Source of the DNA: an uncultured Selenomonadaceae bacterium
GTDB taxonomy: Bacteria > Bacillota > Negativicutes > Selenomonadales > Selenomonadaceae
Length of the DNA stretch: 24,644 nucleotides
Direction of reading: 5' to 3'
Assembly (NCBI GenBank): GCA_937902665.1
Contig: CALELM010000052.1
Coordinates: 1 to 24,644 of the forward strand
In this document: positions 7,101 through 14,724 of the stretch, one piece after another
How the letters are laid out: each line of letters begins with the position of its first letter
Position numbering within the stretch: the first letter of the stretch is position 1
The notes under the pieces: generated by a model
What the model was told of the DNA's origin: nothing
The model's database searches: none
Seen by the model: only the letters and a program-made list of their open reading frames with translations
Translations under genes and position numbers: made by a program

Positions 7101-9530
7101 TTATCCATTTTTCTGGTCCATGGTTGCCATGGAAGCAACTTTATCGTTTTCATCGGTTTTCATCAGCATAACACCCTGCGTATTGCGGCTGATGACAGAA
7201 ATCTCATCCACGTTCGTGCGAATGACGATTCCCTCTGTCGTTATCAGCATCAGTTCCTGCCCCGGCCTTACGACCTTAAGACCAATCACTGCGCCTGTCT
7301 TTTCCGTGACCTTCAAGTTGATTACGCCTTTGCCGCCTCGTGTCTGTGGGCGATACTCCTCCGTTGAGGTACGCTTGCCAAAGCCGTTTTCCGTCACAGT
7401 AAGCACGTCAGCATTCTTGTGAAGGTTCGCCATGCCGATGACCTCATCGCCCGCATTCAGGCGAATGCCCCGAACGCCGCGCGCAGTCCTTCCCATCGAG
7501 CGAACGTCACTCTCATCGAAGCAAATCGCCATGCCGTCCTTCGTGCCAAGAATAACCGAGCGGCTGCCGTCCGTAAACTTGACACCGATCAGCTCATCAT
7601 CATCGTCCAAGCTGATAGCGATCAAGCCGCCCTTGCGCATGGACTTGAAATCACTGAGAACGGTCTTCTTGACAATGCCCTTCTTCGTTGCCATGAACAG
7701 GAACTTGTCCGGATTGAACTCACGCACCTGAATAACGGCAGTAATCTTTTCGCCCTTGTCAAGCTGCAAGAGATTGATGATTGCCGTTCCCTTTGCCTGA
7801 CGGCTTGCCTCTGCAATCTCGTATGCCTTGAGATAGTAGACACATCCACGGCTTGTAAAGAACAGGATGGTATGGTGCGTTGTCGTAATCAAGAGATTCT
7901 CAACAAAATCCGTCTCCTTCGTTCCCATTCCCGTCACGCCCCTGCCGCCACGCTTTTGGTTGCGGTAGGTCGTAAGCGGCATACGCTTGATGTAGTTATT
8001 GTGCGTGAGGGTAATGACAACATCCTCCTCCGCAATCAAGTCCTCCATATCAATCTCGGAGGTATCAATCGTAAGGCGGGTACGCCGCTCATCGCCGTAC
8101 TTTTCCTTGACAGCAAGCAATTCCTTTTTGATAATGGCAAGAATCTTTGCCTCATCTGCAAGGATTGCCTTGAGTTCCTCGATTGCCTTCAAGGTCTCCT
8201 GATACTCCTCCTCAATCTTCTCCCGTTCCAAACCGGTGAGACGCTGCAAGCGAAGGTCAAGAATCGCCTGTGCCTGCTTGTCCGAAAGATGAAAGCTCTC
8301 CATCAAGGCATTCTTTGCAATCTCTGCGGTCCTGCTTTCCCGAATGGTCGTAATCACAGCATCAAGATGGTCAAGGGCAATAGTCAAGCCCTCCAAGATA
8401 TGCGCACGAGCCTCAGCCTTTGCCAGCTCGTACTTCGTCCTGCGAGTAATCACATCCTCCTGATGCTTGATATAGTAATGGAGAACCTCCTTCAAGTTAA
8501 GTACCTGCGGCTTGCCGTCCACAAGTGCCAGCATGATAACGCCGAAGCTCTCCTGCAACTGCGTATGCTTGTAAAGCTGGTTCAAGATTACATTCGGATT
8601 TGCATCACGGCGCAACTCAATGACAATACGCATGCCATTGCGGTCAGACTCGTCACGCAGGTCCGTAATCCCGTCAATGCTCTTGTCACGCACCAGCTCC
8701 GCAATCTTTTCCACCAAGCGAGCCTTGTTGACCTGATACGGAAGCTCCGTCGCAATAATGCGGTTCTTGCCGTTCGACATCGTTTCGATATGCGCATCCG
8801 CGCGCATCTTGATAACGCCGCGTCCTGTCGTATAGGCGCTCCGTATGCCGTCCGTCCCAAGAATCAAGCCTGCTGTCGGAAAATCCGGTCCCTTGATGGT
8901 CTGCATCAGCTCCTCAATCGTCATATCCGGATTGTCAATCAGCTGCAACGTGCCATCAATGACCTCGCACATGTTGTGCGGAGGAATGTTCGTTGCCATG
9001 CCGACAGCAATACCGGAGGTTCCGTTGACCAGAAGCTGCGGGAACTTTGCCGGCAAGACTGTCGGCTCCTTCAAGGACTCGTCATAGTTCGGCATGAACT
9101 CGACGGTATCCTTTTCAATGTCCTGCAGCATCAACTCCGAAATCTTCGACATGCGAACTTCTGTATAACGCATGGCAGCCGCAGGGTCGCCATCTACCGA
9201 ACCAAAATTGCCATGCCCATCCGCCAGCATGTAGCGCATCGAAAAATCCTGCGCCATACGGACGATAGCATCATATACGGAACTATCTCCGTGCGGATGA
9301 TATTTACCGAGAACCTCACCGACGATACGTGCCGATTTCTTGTATGGCTTCGTAGACCCCATGCCCGCTTCCTGCATCGCATAAAGAATACGCCGATGCA
9401 CAGGCTTCAGTCCATCTCGAACATCTGGCAAGGCACGAGCAACGATGACCGACATCGCATAATCGATGTAGGAATTCTTCATCTCGTTTTCCAGCTTGAC
9501 GGAAACGACCTTTCCCTGACCAAAATCCAC
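7101..9530 (-). CDS. gyrA: DNA gyrase subunit A
   Basis: This is the breakage-reunion subunit of gyrase; with GyrB it introduces negative supercoils. In 809 residues it shows the quinolone-resistance region GEVLGKYHPHGDSSVYDA (71-88), the catalytic Tyr at 122 in AAMRYTE, and the GyrA box as QKRGGRG in the C-terminal wrapping domain. The GyrA box separates it from topoisomerase IV ParC. Residues equivalent to E. coli Ser83 and Asp87 are Ser and Asp, the susceptible type. The start is a GTG with GAGGTGA about 6 bases upstream. A terminator at 9609-9651 separates it from the gene before it, so it needs its own promoter; I could not identify a convincing one. Base composition is more GC-rich than the hsd genes. 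Confidence 0.98.
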   Translation of the reverse strand: MDFGQGKVVSVKLENEMKNSYIDYAMSVIVARALPDVRDGLKPVHRRILYAMQEAGMGSTKPYKKSARIVGEVLGKYHPHGDSSVYDAIVRMAQDFSMRYMLADGHGNFGSVDGDPAAAMRYTEVRMSKISELMLQDIEKDTVEFMPNYDESLKEPTVLPAKFPQLLVNGTSGIAVGMATNIPPHNMCEVIDGTLQLIDNPDMTIEELMQTIKGPDFPTAGLILGTDGIRSAYTTGRGVIKMRADAHIETMSNGKNRIIATELPYQVNKARLVEKIAELVRDKSIDGITDLRDESDRNGMRIVIELRRDANPNVILNQLYKHTQLQESFGVIMLALVDGKPQVLNLKEVLHYYIKHQEDVITRRTKYELAKAEARAHILEGLTIALDHLDAVITTIRESRTAEIAKNALMESFHLSDKQAQAILDLRLQRLTGLEREKIEEEYQETLKAIEELKAILADEAKILAIIKKELLAVKEKYGDERRTRLTIDTSEIDMEDLIAEEDVVITLTHNNYIKRMPLTTYRNQKRGGRGVTGMGTKETDFVENLLITTTHHTILFFTSRGCVYYLKAYEIAEASRQAKGTAIINLLQLDKGEKITAVIQVREFNPDKFLFMATKKGIVKKTVLSDFKSMRKGGLIAISLDDDDELIGVKFTDGSRSVILGTKDGMAICFDESDVRSMGRTARGVRGIRLNAGDEVIGMANLHKNADVLTVTENGFGKRTSTEEYRPQTRGGKGVINLKVTEKTGAVIGLKVVRPGQELMLITTEGIVIRTNVDEISVISRNTQGVMLMKTDENDKVASMATMDQKNG

Positions 9531-9608
9531 AATCTCACCTCAAAATCTAAACCTATTAAAACTCTGCTTTCCTAGAAGTGTTCACCCCGTTATTTTATCA
9601 TTTTCAAC

Positions 9609-9651
9609 AAAAAAAGTCCACCAATGCCCATGCTGCAAGGCACTGACAGAC
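9609..9651 (-). terminator. Intrinsic terminator between the 103-aa gene and gyrA
   Basis: On the minus strand GTCTGTCAGTGCC (9651-9639) pairs with GGCATTGGTGGAC (9628-9616) over 13 positions, including G-T pairs, around a 10-base loop. It is directly followed by seven Ts. Confidence 0.75.
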
Positions 9652-9661
9652 CTTCTTCATC

Positions 9662-9973
9662 TCAGGAAGCGATCACGCACTTCACATGCACGCTGATATC
9701 CTCCGAAGCCGGCGGACGCTCAAAAAAGAACAGGACACCATGCCCTTTTCCAATGTCAAAACGGACATACCCATCCTGCAGCATCTTCTCGTAGGACTTC
9801 TTGTGTGCCGGATTATCGAACTGCCCAAGGGACAGTGCCGTTTCCAAGATATCCTCAAGGCTTGCCGCCTTATCCTCGAACTTTTCCTTCAGGCATTTTT
9901 CCACCTTGCAAAAATCATACTGGAAATCCAGTACCTTCTTGTACCGAACCGCCCGATACACAAAAATTTCCAT
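9662..9973 (-). CDS. Conserved-looking hypothetical protein, 103 aa
   Basis: I do not recognise this protein. It is small and soluble, with no signal peptide or membrane segment. It has a basic N-terminal part (VYRAVRYKKVLDF), a charged middle with likely helices (KVEKCLKEKFEDKAASLEDI) and a C-terminal half rich in beta-type residues (YVRFDIGKGHGVLFFFE). The ATG at 9973 has AGGTGAG about 6 bases upstream. It starts 39 bases after the ppx stop and ends at a strong terminator, so it is probably the last gene of a thrC-like/ppx/this-gene transcript. That context gives no specific function. Confidence 0.75.
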   Translation of the reverse strand: MEIFVYRAVRYKKVLDFQYDFCKVEKCLKEKFEDKAASLEDILETALSLGQFDNPAHKKSYEKMLQDGYVRFDIGKGHGVLFFFERPPASEDISVHVKCVIAS

Positions 9974-10012
9974 GAAAACTCACCTGCCCCCTTGCACGAA
10001 CGCATCCTTTTC

Positions 10013-10909
10013 TTACAAAATTCTGGAATAAATATATCCTTCCCTCACGCCCGAATCGCTGTAGCGGATCTCCTCGCAGTTAAAACGCTCTGCAATCACA
10101 TCCGCAATCACCAATCCCGGAACAATCGTGTCCATACGTTCAGGAACTGCCCTCATCAAATGAGCAACATCCTCCTCCGAAAAAGCGTCCCGCCTCTGAA
10201 ACCTCACCAGCAGCTCACGCATCTCGGAAACCCTCAAGAGACTGCCACAACCGCCAAGCACCTCTTGGCAGAGAGCCATAGCCCCCTTGAACGTGCCTCC
10301 GATGCCGCAAAGCACAGGATAGGAAATTTCCCGAAACTCTTCCGCAGCTCCAAGGATCCGTTCCGCCTCTTGGCGCATTCGCCGGCATTCCTCCCTGCTG
10401 GAAAGAACGTCCGAAGAAAATTTCTTGTGCATGCAGCGGGAACCCATCGGAAAGCTCCGCTTTCTCACAATCCTTTTCTCCTGAAAAAAAACAATCTCCG
10501 TACTGGCTCCGCCGATATCCACTAAAAGCCCTGTATCCTCCGGCAAATCATGCGTTGCGCCAGCAAAACCTAGCTCCGCTTCCTCGTCACCGCTGACAAT
10601 ATGCAGGAGTACCGAGGAGCGTTCCCAGATTTCCTGCACTGCCTCTGCACTATTTTTCGCATTGCGGAGCGCCGCTGTTGCAAATGCAGACACCTCCGTA
10701 ATCCGAAGGCTCTGCAAAAAAGAGCGAAACCCCTGCAAAACCTCTACCGCCTTGTCGATTCCTTCCTTCTGCATGACCCCATCTGCGAGATAAGAGGCAA
10801 GCCCCACGGCATGCTTCTTCTTCATCAGCATCTCTATGCGGCTTCCCTCAATCTCATAGACTGCCATGCGTATCGTATTGGAACCAACATCGATCATCGC
10901 ATGAAGCAA
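10013..10909 (-). CDS. ppx: Ppx/GppA family phosphatase (exopolyphosphatase-like)
   Basis: A member of the ASKHA-fold Ppx/GppA family, which hydrolyses inorganic polyphosphate and/or pppGpp. In 298 residues the family blocks are clear: DVGSNTIRM (7-15), SGDEEAELGFAG, LLVDIGGASTEIV, PMGSR, GIGGTFKG and the C-terminal DSGVREGYI. The length matches the short two-domain form without the HD-like C-terminal domain of E. coli Ppx, so Ppx and GppA activity cannot be told apart. The start is unsure: TTG at 10909 has GGAG 11 bases upstream, whereas the ATG four codons later (MIDVGSN) lacks a site. It begins 19 bases after the upstream stop and is probably cotranscribed with it. Confidence 0.9.
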   Translation of the reverse strand: MLHAMIDVGSNTIRMAVYEIEGSRIEMLMKKKHAVGLASYLADGVMQKEGIDKAVEVLQGFRSFLQSLRITEVSAFATAALRNAKNSAEAVQEIWERSSVLLHIVSGDEEAELGFAGATHDLPEDTGLLVDIGGASTEIVFFQEKRIVRKRSFPMGSRCMHKKFSSDVLSSREECRRMRQEAERILGAAEEFREISYPVLCGIGGTFKGAMALCQEVLGGCGSLLRVSEMRELLVRFQRRDAFSEEDVAHLMRAVPERMDTIVPGLVIADVIAERFNCEEIRYSDSGVREGYIYSRIL

Positions 10910-10928
10910 CTGCCATCACGCTCCAAAC

Positions 10929-11924
10929 TCAACCCTTGAGGCCATGTCCCGTAATCGGGATAATCACGCGGTAATTGTCTGGTTTTCCATTCGGGAAATA
11001 CTTCAATGCACCGGCAAGCGCCGCCGCAGAAGTCGTTTCCACATAAATGCCACGCGCACCCAAATAATCCTTCGCCTTGAGGATTTTCTCATCATCTACA
11101 GCAATAACATCGCCATTGCTTGCCCGCAGAGCCTCCAGCATATCATTCAGGCGCTTCGGCTGCTCAATGCGGATTGCCGATGCCACCGTAGTACGCTTTG
11201 GTTCAGGCTCAAGCCCATGGAACACCTCATAGAGAGGAGCGCACTCCTTGCTCTGCACGGCAACGAAATGAGGCAGGCGGCCAATCTCCACAAATCCAAG
11301 GAAAAGCCCCAAAAGCATCGTGCCATTCCCTACCGGCATGAAAATATACTCCGGCACCTGATCGCCCAGCTGATGATAAATCTCATGCGCCATGGACTTC
11401 ATGCCCTCCGTAAAGAGCGGATTGTAGACATGCGAAGCATAATACGCATCCCCGAGATTCTCCTTGACTGCCGTGCAGGCACTCATACGGCTCTTTGGAA
11501 CCTTCACCGTCTTTGCCCCGTAGCTCTCGATCTGCTTGAACCGCTCCACGGAAGCATCCTCCGGCATGTAGATCGTGCATTCCATATCCGCAGCCGCCGC
11601 ATAAGCCGCAATCGCAGCCCCTGCATTTCCTGCCGAATCCATTGCAACCTTCCGAATACCGATTTTGTGGATCTCATTGATCAAACGATACGCTCCGCGA
11701 TCCTTGAAGGAACCTGTTGGCTGCAGGTTTTCCATCTTCAAAATGAAGTCCTGATGATTGGCACGGAACGGCATCAGCGGAGTCACGCCCTCGCCGATTG
11801 AAATATCATTTGCGCACTCATCGCTGTCGCTCTTGTGCAAGCGAAACATGCCGCCGCACTCACACATATAGGAATGCGTAATCAAAGGATATTGTTTTTT
11901 ACACTTCTCGCAATAAAAATACAT
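10929..11924 (-). CDS. thrC: Threonine synthase-like PLP enzyme
   Basis: A fold-type II PLP enzyme, most likely threonine synthase (O-phosphohomoserine to threonine). Visible features are an N-terminal zinc-ribbon-like Cys pair set (CEKC, then CECGG), the PLP-lysine motif PTGSFKDRGA, the SAGNAGAA loop, a phosphate-binding PVGNGT loop and TSAAALAG. At about 331 residues it is the short class. I place the start at the ATG at 11924 because AAAGGGG lies 9 bases before it; the ATG at 11933 directly abuts that site. A related PLP lyase (for example a diaminopropionate- or cysteate-type enzyme) cannot be excluded, since no other threonine-pathway gene is adjacent. Confidence 0.8.
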   Translation of the reverse strand: MYFYCEKCKKQYPLITHSYMCECGGMFRLHKSDSDECANDISIGEGVTPLMPFRANHQDFILKMENLQPTGSFKDRGAYRLINEIHKIGIRKVAMDSAGNAGAAIAAYAAAADMECTIYMPEDASVERFKQIESYGAKTVKVPKSRMSACTAVKENLGDAYYASHVYNPLFTEGMKSMAHEIYHQLGDQVPEYIFMPVGNGTMLLGLFLGFVEIGRLPHFVAVQSKECAPLYEVFHGLEPEPKRTTVASAIRIEQPKRLNDMLEALRASNGDVIAVDDEKILKAKDYLGARGIYVETTSAAALAGALKYFPNGKPDNYRVIIPITGHGLKG

Positions 11925-12057
11925 TGGATTCATCCCCTTTTAGAATTTCCATACTATATATAGAAATTTTCCCCATACTACATGATTCTCCAAAACATCG
12001 AAAATTCCTTTCTTTCTCCAGCCTTTCAAAAAATTTTACAAAAATTTATTTTCCCAC

Positions 12058-12086
12058 TTGAAAATCTCCCCACGTTATTGTATTAT
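12058..12086 (+). promoter_or_regulatory. Strong promoter of the small RNA candidate
   Basis: TTGAAA (12058-12063) and TATTAT (12081-12086) are spaced by 17 bases, a near-consensus housekeeping promoter. The predicted start is near 12093. Only the short RNA and its terminator follow before a second promoter. Confidence 0.75.
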
Positions 12087-12092
12087 AGTTGT

Positions 12093-12190
12093 GGGAGGGC
12101 TACTGCATCTTGTGGAGGGTGCAGTGGTTTGGCAGAAGGCAAGGTATAGAGGTGGCAAAAGCGAGAGCGTTCGGTAGCTCTCGCTTTTGT
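12093..12190 (+). ncRNA. Small RNA candidate of about 100 nt
   Basis: A near-consensus promoter and a strong terminator enclose about 100 bases with no good gene. The 5' part forms a hairpin, CTGCATC/GGTGCAG, with TTGTGGAG in the loop, and several GGAGG/GGTGG stretches are exposed. The only reading frame, GTG at 12112 (21 codons), lacks a correctly spaced ribosome-binding site and runs into the terminator stem. I do not recognise an Rfam class. The exposed GGA motifs would suit a CsrA-type or mRNA-binding role, but that is speculation. This is the content of the 358-base gap between thrC and the next gene, with the promoters listed separately. Confidence 0.55.
12157..12188. terminator. Terminator of the small RNA, usable in both directions
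   Basis: AAAAGCGAGAGC (12157-12168) pairs perfectly with GCTCTCGCTTTT (12177-12188) around an 8-base loop. The A and T ends give a U-tract on either strand. Confidence 0.85.
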
Positions 12191-12195
12191 ATTTT

Positions 12196-12235
12196 CTATC
12201 ATATTTTTGCAAATAAAACAAAAATATGATAGAAT
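12196..12235 (+). promoter_or_regulatory. Promoter of the guanylate-kinase-like gene, covered by a perfect inverted repeat
   Basis: TTGCAA (12207-12212) and TAGAAT (12230-12235) are 17 bases apart. The inverted repeat CTATCATATTTTTG (12196-12209) / CAAAAATATGATAG (12219-12232), 14 bp perfect with a 9-base loop, overlaps both elements. A repeat in this position is what a repressor operator looks like. It lacks the GC-rich stem of a terminator, and a separate terminator lies just upstream. Confidence 0.6.
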
Positions 12236-12291
12236 AAAGTTAAGAACAGAGCTTAATAAATAAAACTCAACATGACGGGAGTTGAACCATT

Positions 12292-12870
12292 ATGGCAAAC
12301 AAAATTTTTGCATTTGTTGGACCGCATGCTGCCGGAAAGACAACCATGATCACCCAGCTGATGTCCATGGGCATACCGCAAATCCCGACCTATACGACAC
12401 GCACCATACCGGAAAAGGAAACGGCAAGCAAGCTTTACAGAACCATGCCGCGCGATGAATTCCTGAAACAGGATTTTATCGTCAGGGTTTCCTACAAGGG
12501 GAACTATTATGGCATACTCAAGAAAGACATCTTGGATGCCATGAACAACAACAAGATTTCCATCATGGTGCTTGATGCCAACGGAATCAAGCAAATCTCG
12601 AAATTCGTCAAGCAAAATTTCTATACCATTTACCTGATGGCAGACTACACGGCAATTGTTGACCGCATGCTGCGCATGGGGCTTCGCAATGACGAAATCA
12701 AATATCACTTGGAATATGCCGAAACGAACAATGAATTCGACAACTGGAAGATAACGAACCACGTTGTAAAAAATACGGGAAAGCTCAACACAGCATTCGA
12801 GCAAGTGCTTTCCATCATGGGACTCATGACGCTCCCTCCGCAGGATCAATTCAACAAGCTCATCAGATAA
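12292..12870 (+). CDS. Guanylate-kinase-like P-loop protein, divergent
   Basis: The 192 residues carry a P-loop GPHAAGKT (10-17), TYTTR (33-37) and GNYYG (70-74), the order seen in guanylate kinase (GMP + ATP to GDP + ADP). Two conserved positions differ. The Glu normally found in the FxE(Y/H)A block before NYYG is missing (here DFIVRVSYKGNYYG), and the PRxGE segment after TTR reads IPEKE. It is therefore probably a paralogue with another substrate or role, not the housekeeping Gmk. The start ATG has GGGAG about 10 bases upstream. It stands alone, with its own promoter and terminator and the small RNA just upstream. Confidence 0.75.
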   Translation: MANKIFAFVGPHAAGKTTMITQLMSMGIPQIPTYTTRTIPEKETASKLYRTMPRDEFLKQDFIVRVSYKGNYYGILKKDILDAMNNNKISIMVLDANGIKQISKFVKQNFYTIYLMADYTAIVDRMLRMGLRNDEIKYHLEYAETNNEFDNWKITNHVVKNTGKLNTAFEQVLSIMGLMTLPPQDQFNKLIR

Positions 12871-12876
12871 AAAACG

Positions 12877-12906
12877 ACCGATGCCAAGGAGCGGCATCGG
12901 TTTTTC
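12877..12906 (+). terminator. Intrinsic terminator of the guanylate-kinase-like gene
   Basis: ACCGATGCC (12877-12885) pairs with GGCATCGGT (12893-12901) around a 7-base loop, followed by a run of Ts. Confidence 0.9.
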
Positions 12907-12977
12907 ATTTCCCTTTTTAGGGCGTACCATCACAGCAATACCTGTGGCAAAAAATCAAAACATTTTTCTTAAAATAC

Positions 12978-13006
12978 TAGACAACCGTTCTGGAATATGT
13001 TTTAAT
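12978..13006 (+). promoter_or_regulatory. Promoter of the tadG-like gene
   Basis: TAGACA (12978-12983) and TTTAAT (13001-13006) are spaced by 17 bases, each a 5/6 match to consensus. The start would be near 13013, leaving a leader of about 45 bases with AAGGGTGGGG as ribosome-binding site. Confidence 0.5.
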
Positions 13007-13057
13007 TGAACAAAGAATTTCTGCATTTTTATAGGAAGAAAAGGGTGGGGATATTGG

Positions 13058-14554
13058 ATGAAATTTTTTGAATCTTTTGGCATTCAACACCAAAAGGGAG
13101 CCATGATTGCGCTGACCGCACTGACTCTCTCCTTGTTGTTTGCCTGCACAGCGGTTGCCGTAGATCTCGGGAACCTGTACATGCACCACAGCAAGCTGCA
13201 AAACGCAGCAGATGCCGCAGCGCTTGCTGGTGCGCGTGAATATGTCACTGCAAAGAACACGGTATCTTACCATGACGATGCGGATCTCATGGCAGGAAAA
13301 TATGTCAAAAAGAACCTGTCTGCAACCATCATCCAGCGATTGATCCACCCAGAGAAGAAAACGCCCGTTGACATCAACAAGACTGGCGACCCTGTCTACA
13401 AGGTCAGGGAAAAGGACGACAAAACCTATTATCGGGTAGAACTGGCAGAGAACGTGGAGACCTACTTTTTAAAGTGCTTTGGCATGAATACCATTGCCTG
13501 TACGGCAAGAGGTACGGCAGCCATTTCGCAATCTGGCGGCGGCTCCAATCCATTTGACAGCCTGTTTATTTTTGAGCGCTTTGCCTCCTCGGTCAATGCC
13601 ATCGAAAGCCCGGATAATTTCAACACAGCCGGTCAAATCATTACCACCTTTGATGGAAAGATTTCCTACACGGACGGCAAGCCGGCAGGAAAGAACGATC
13701 CAAACTACAAAATTGATCCCAAAAATATCAAGTACAGCACGCAGTCAAACAAGCTTGATCGCTTCTTTACGCGGCGTGCAAAAAATGAGGGACTTTCTGT
13801 CAACGGCGCAATTTCCAAAGGCAGCACGCAGTATGACGAAAGAGGCGATGACCAAACAAATGGCTACTGGACAAAGGAGTCTTACAAGCAATTCGATTTT
13901 GAGTCAAAGGATGAGAACGGCAAGCCTGTCGGCGAATTTGGCTTGACTGTCAAGGCAATGAAAAACAATCCCTTGATGCAGCCGAAGGAATATCCCAAGG
14001 ACTACAAAAACTATCCGCAGGACATTTTCACTTCTGATAAAAATGTAAGCTCCTCGGATCCAAATATATTTACGCCCGGCACAGTAACCTACTTCCATCA
14101 CGATCAAAGTGGAAAGCAGCTGCCAAACCTGAGTATCCATATTGACAAGTCGATAGCCTCCAGCGACCCCAACAAGCCTGTCTACCTTTACATTGATGAC
14201 ACACTTGGAACCATCAACATTGACATGAACGAAATGCAAGACGACAGCACGGGGGTTCCTATCATCATTTGCTATACGGGAACCGGAAAAGTACATTTCA
14301 ACCTCAAAGAGGGCAAAACCTTCCGTGGCGTTATCTACGCCCCGAATGCAGACATAAATGAAGGTGTTCTCGTCAATCTTAACGGCGGTACCTTCAGCGG
14401 CACAATTGCCACGCAGGGGCTCAACCTGCAGGGCGGCGGCGGAACCTACACCTATGAAAGATTTGATGAACTCGACGGCGGTAGCGGCAACGGCAGCTCC
14501 TCCGGATTGAGCATTTCCCTCATAACCCCACCAAGCAACATCGACTGGAACTAA
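13058..14554 (+). CDS. tadG: TadG-like Tad pilus protein
   Basis: The N-terminus is typical of the TadE/TadG group. A short cytoplasmic part is followed by QKGAMIALTALTLSLLFAC, one membrane segment (about 15-36), and then DLGNLYMHHSKLQNAADAAA, the classical segment of TadG-like proteins. After residue 60 comes a large extracytoplasmic region of about 430 residues without Cys pairs or a known adhesion domain. Its C-terminal third has repeated beta-type strands and Gly-rich turns (LNGGTFSGTIATQGLNLQGG). It probably acts as a minor pilin-like or anchoring protein at the pilus base. It is on the plus strand and points toward the end of the minus-strand tad operon, with its own promoter and terminator, so it may be regulated separately. 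Confidence 0.8.
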   Translation: MKFFESFGIQHQKGAMIALTALTLSLLFACTAVAVDLGNLYMHHSKLQNAADAAALAGAREYVTAKNTVSYHDDADLMAGKYVKKNLSATIIQRLIHPEKKTPVDINKTGDPVYKVREKDDKTYYRVELAENVETYFLKCFGMNTIACTARGTAAISQSGGGSNPFDSLFIFERFASSVNAIESPDNFNTAGQIITTFDGKISYTDGKPAGKNDPNYKIDPKNIKYSTQSNKLDRFFTRRAKNEGLSVNGAISKGSTQYDERGDDQTNGYWTKESYKQFDFESKDENGKPVGEFGLTVKAMKNNPLMQPKEYPKDYKNYPQDIFTSDKNVSSSDPNIFTPGTVTYFHHDQSGKQLPNLSIHIDKSIASSDPNKPVYLYIDDTLGTINIDMNEMQDDSTGVPIIICYTGTGKVHFNLKEGKTFRGVIYAPNADINEGVLVNLNGGTFSGTIATQGLNLQGGGGTYTYERFDELDGGSGNGSSSGLSISLITPPSNIDWN

Positions 14555-14640
14555 AAAAACAAGAACAGCAAAAATGCCCCCACGGCAGCCAGCCGTAGGG
14601 GCGTTTTTAGTTGTTCTTGAAATGACCATATCCGATTTCT
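14553..14640 (-). ncRNA. Orphan RNAII-like antisense RNA candidate
   Basis: The promoter block at 14643-14695 resembles the antitoxin RNA promoter at 6945-6999, and the terminator hairpin starts within about 20 bases of the predicted RNA start, as in the toxin-antitoxin locus. The -10 is TGG-TATATT (minus strand, 14647-14652). The -35 TTGATA is only 15 bases away, so activity is less sure. The predicted RNA is about 85 nt and is antisense to the terminator of the tadG-like mRNA. No partner toxin gene is seen, and its 5' segment does not match the 6731 toxin. Confidence 0.45.
14560..14619. terminator. Long bidirectional terminator after the tadG-like gene
   Basis: An inner stem pairs AAAAATGCCCC...CGGC (14570-14586) with GCCG...GGGGCGTTTTT (14592-14608). 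An outer stem pairs CAAGAACA (14560-14567) with TGTTCTTG (14612-14619). On the minus strand it ends in seven Ts (14559-14553); on the plus strand the inner stem ends in TTTTT. Confidence 0.85.
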
Positions 14641-14642
14641 GC

Positions 14643-14695
14643 GTTCAATATACCACAGCATCACATCTATCAAGCTTTTCAGCAAACTAAAATCA
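14643..14695 (-). repeat. Dispersed promoter-containing repeat, copy B
   Basis: The block aligns with 6945-6999 (about 42 of 55 positions). The best-conserved parts are GTTCA(A/G)TATACCA, which holds the minus-strand -10, and CATCACA. It lies just beyond a CCCC/GGGG terminator, as in copy A. It fills part of the 383-base gap between tadG and the DUF192 gene. Confidence 0.65.
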
Positions 14696-14724
14696 GACTT
14701 CTCCCCTTTACATGAAACACATTC

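Noticed and set aside
7260..9300. Possible quinolone-resistance substitutions in gyrA
   Set aside because: Positions equivalent to Ser83 and Asp87 are Ser and Asp, the ordinary susceptible residues.
7419..9575. A 718-codon open frame antisense to gyrA
   Set aside because: It mirrors gyrA codon structure, shows no recognisable domain, and gyrA itself is unambiguous with all motifs; it is a composition shadow.
12112..12177. GTG-started 21-codon frame inside the small RNA candidate
   Set aside because: The ribosome-binding-like GGGAGGG is too far upstream and lies at the predicted transcript start, and the frame runs into the terminator stem.
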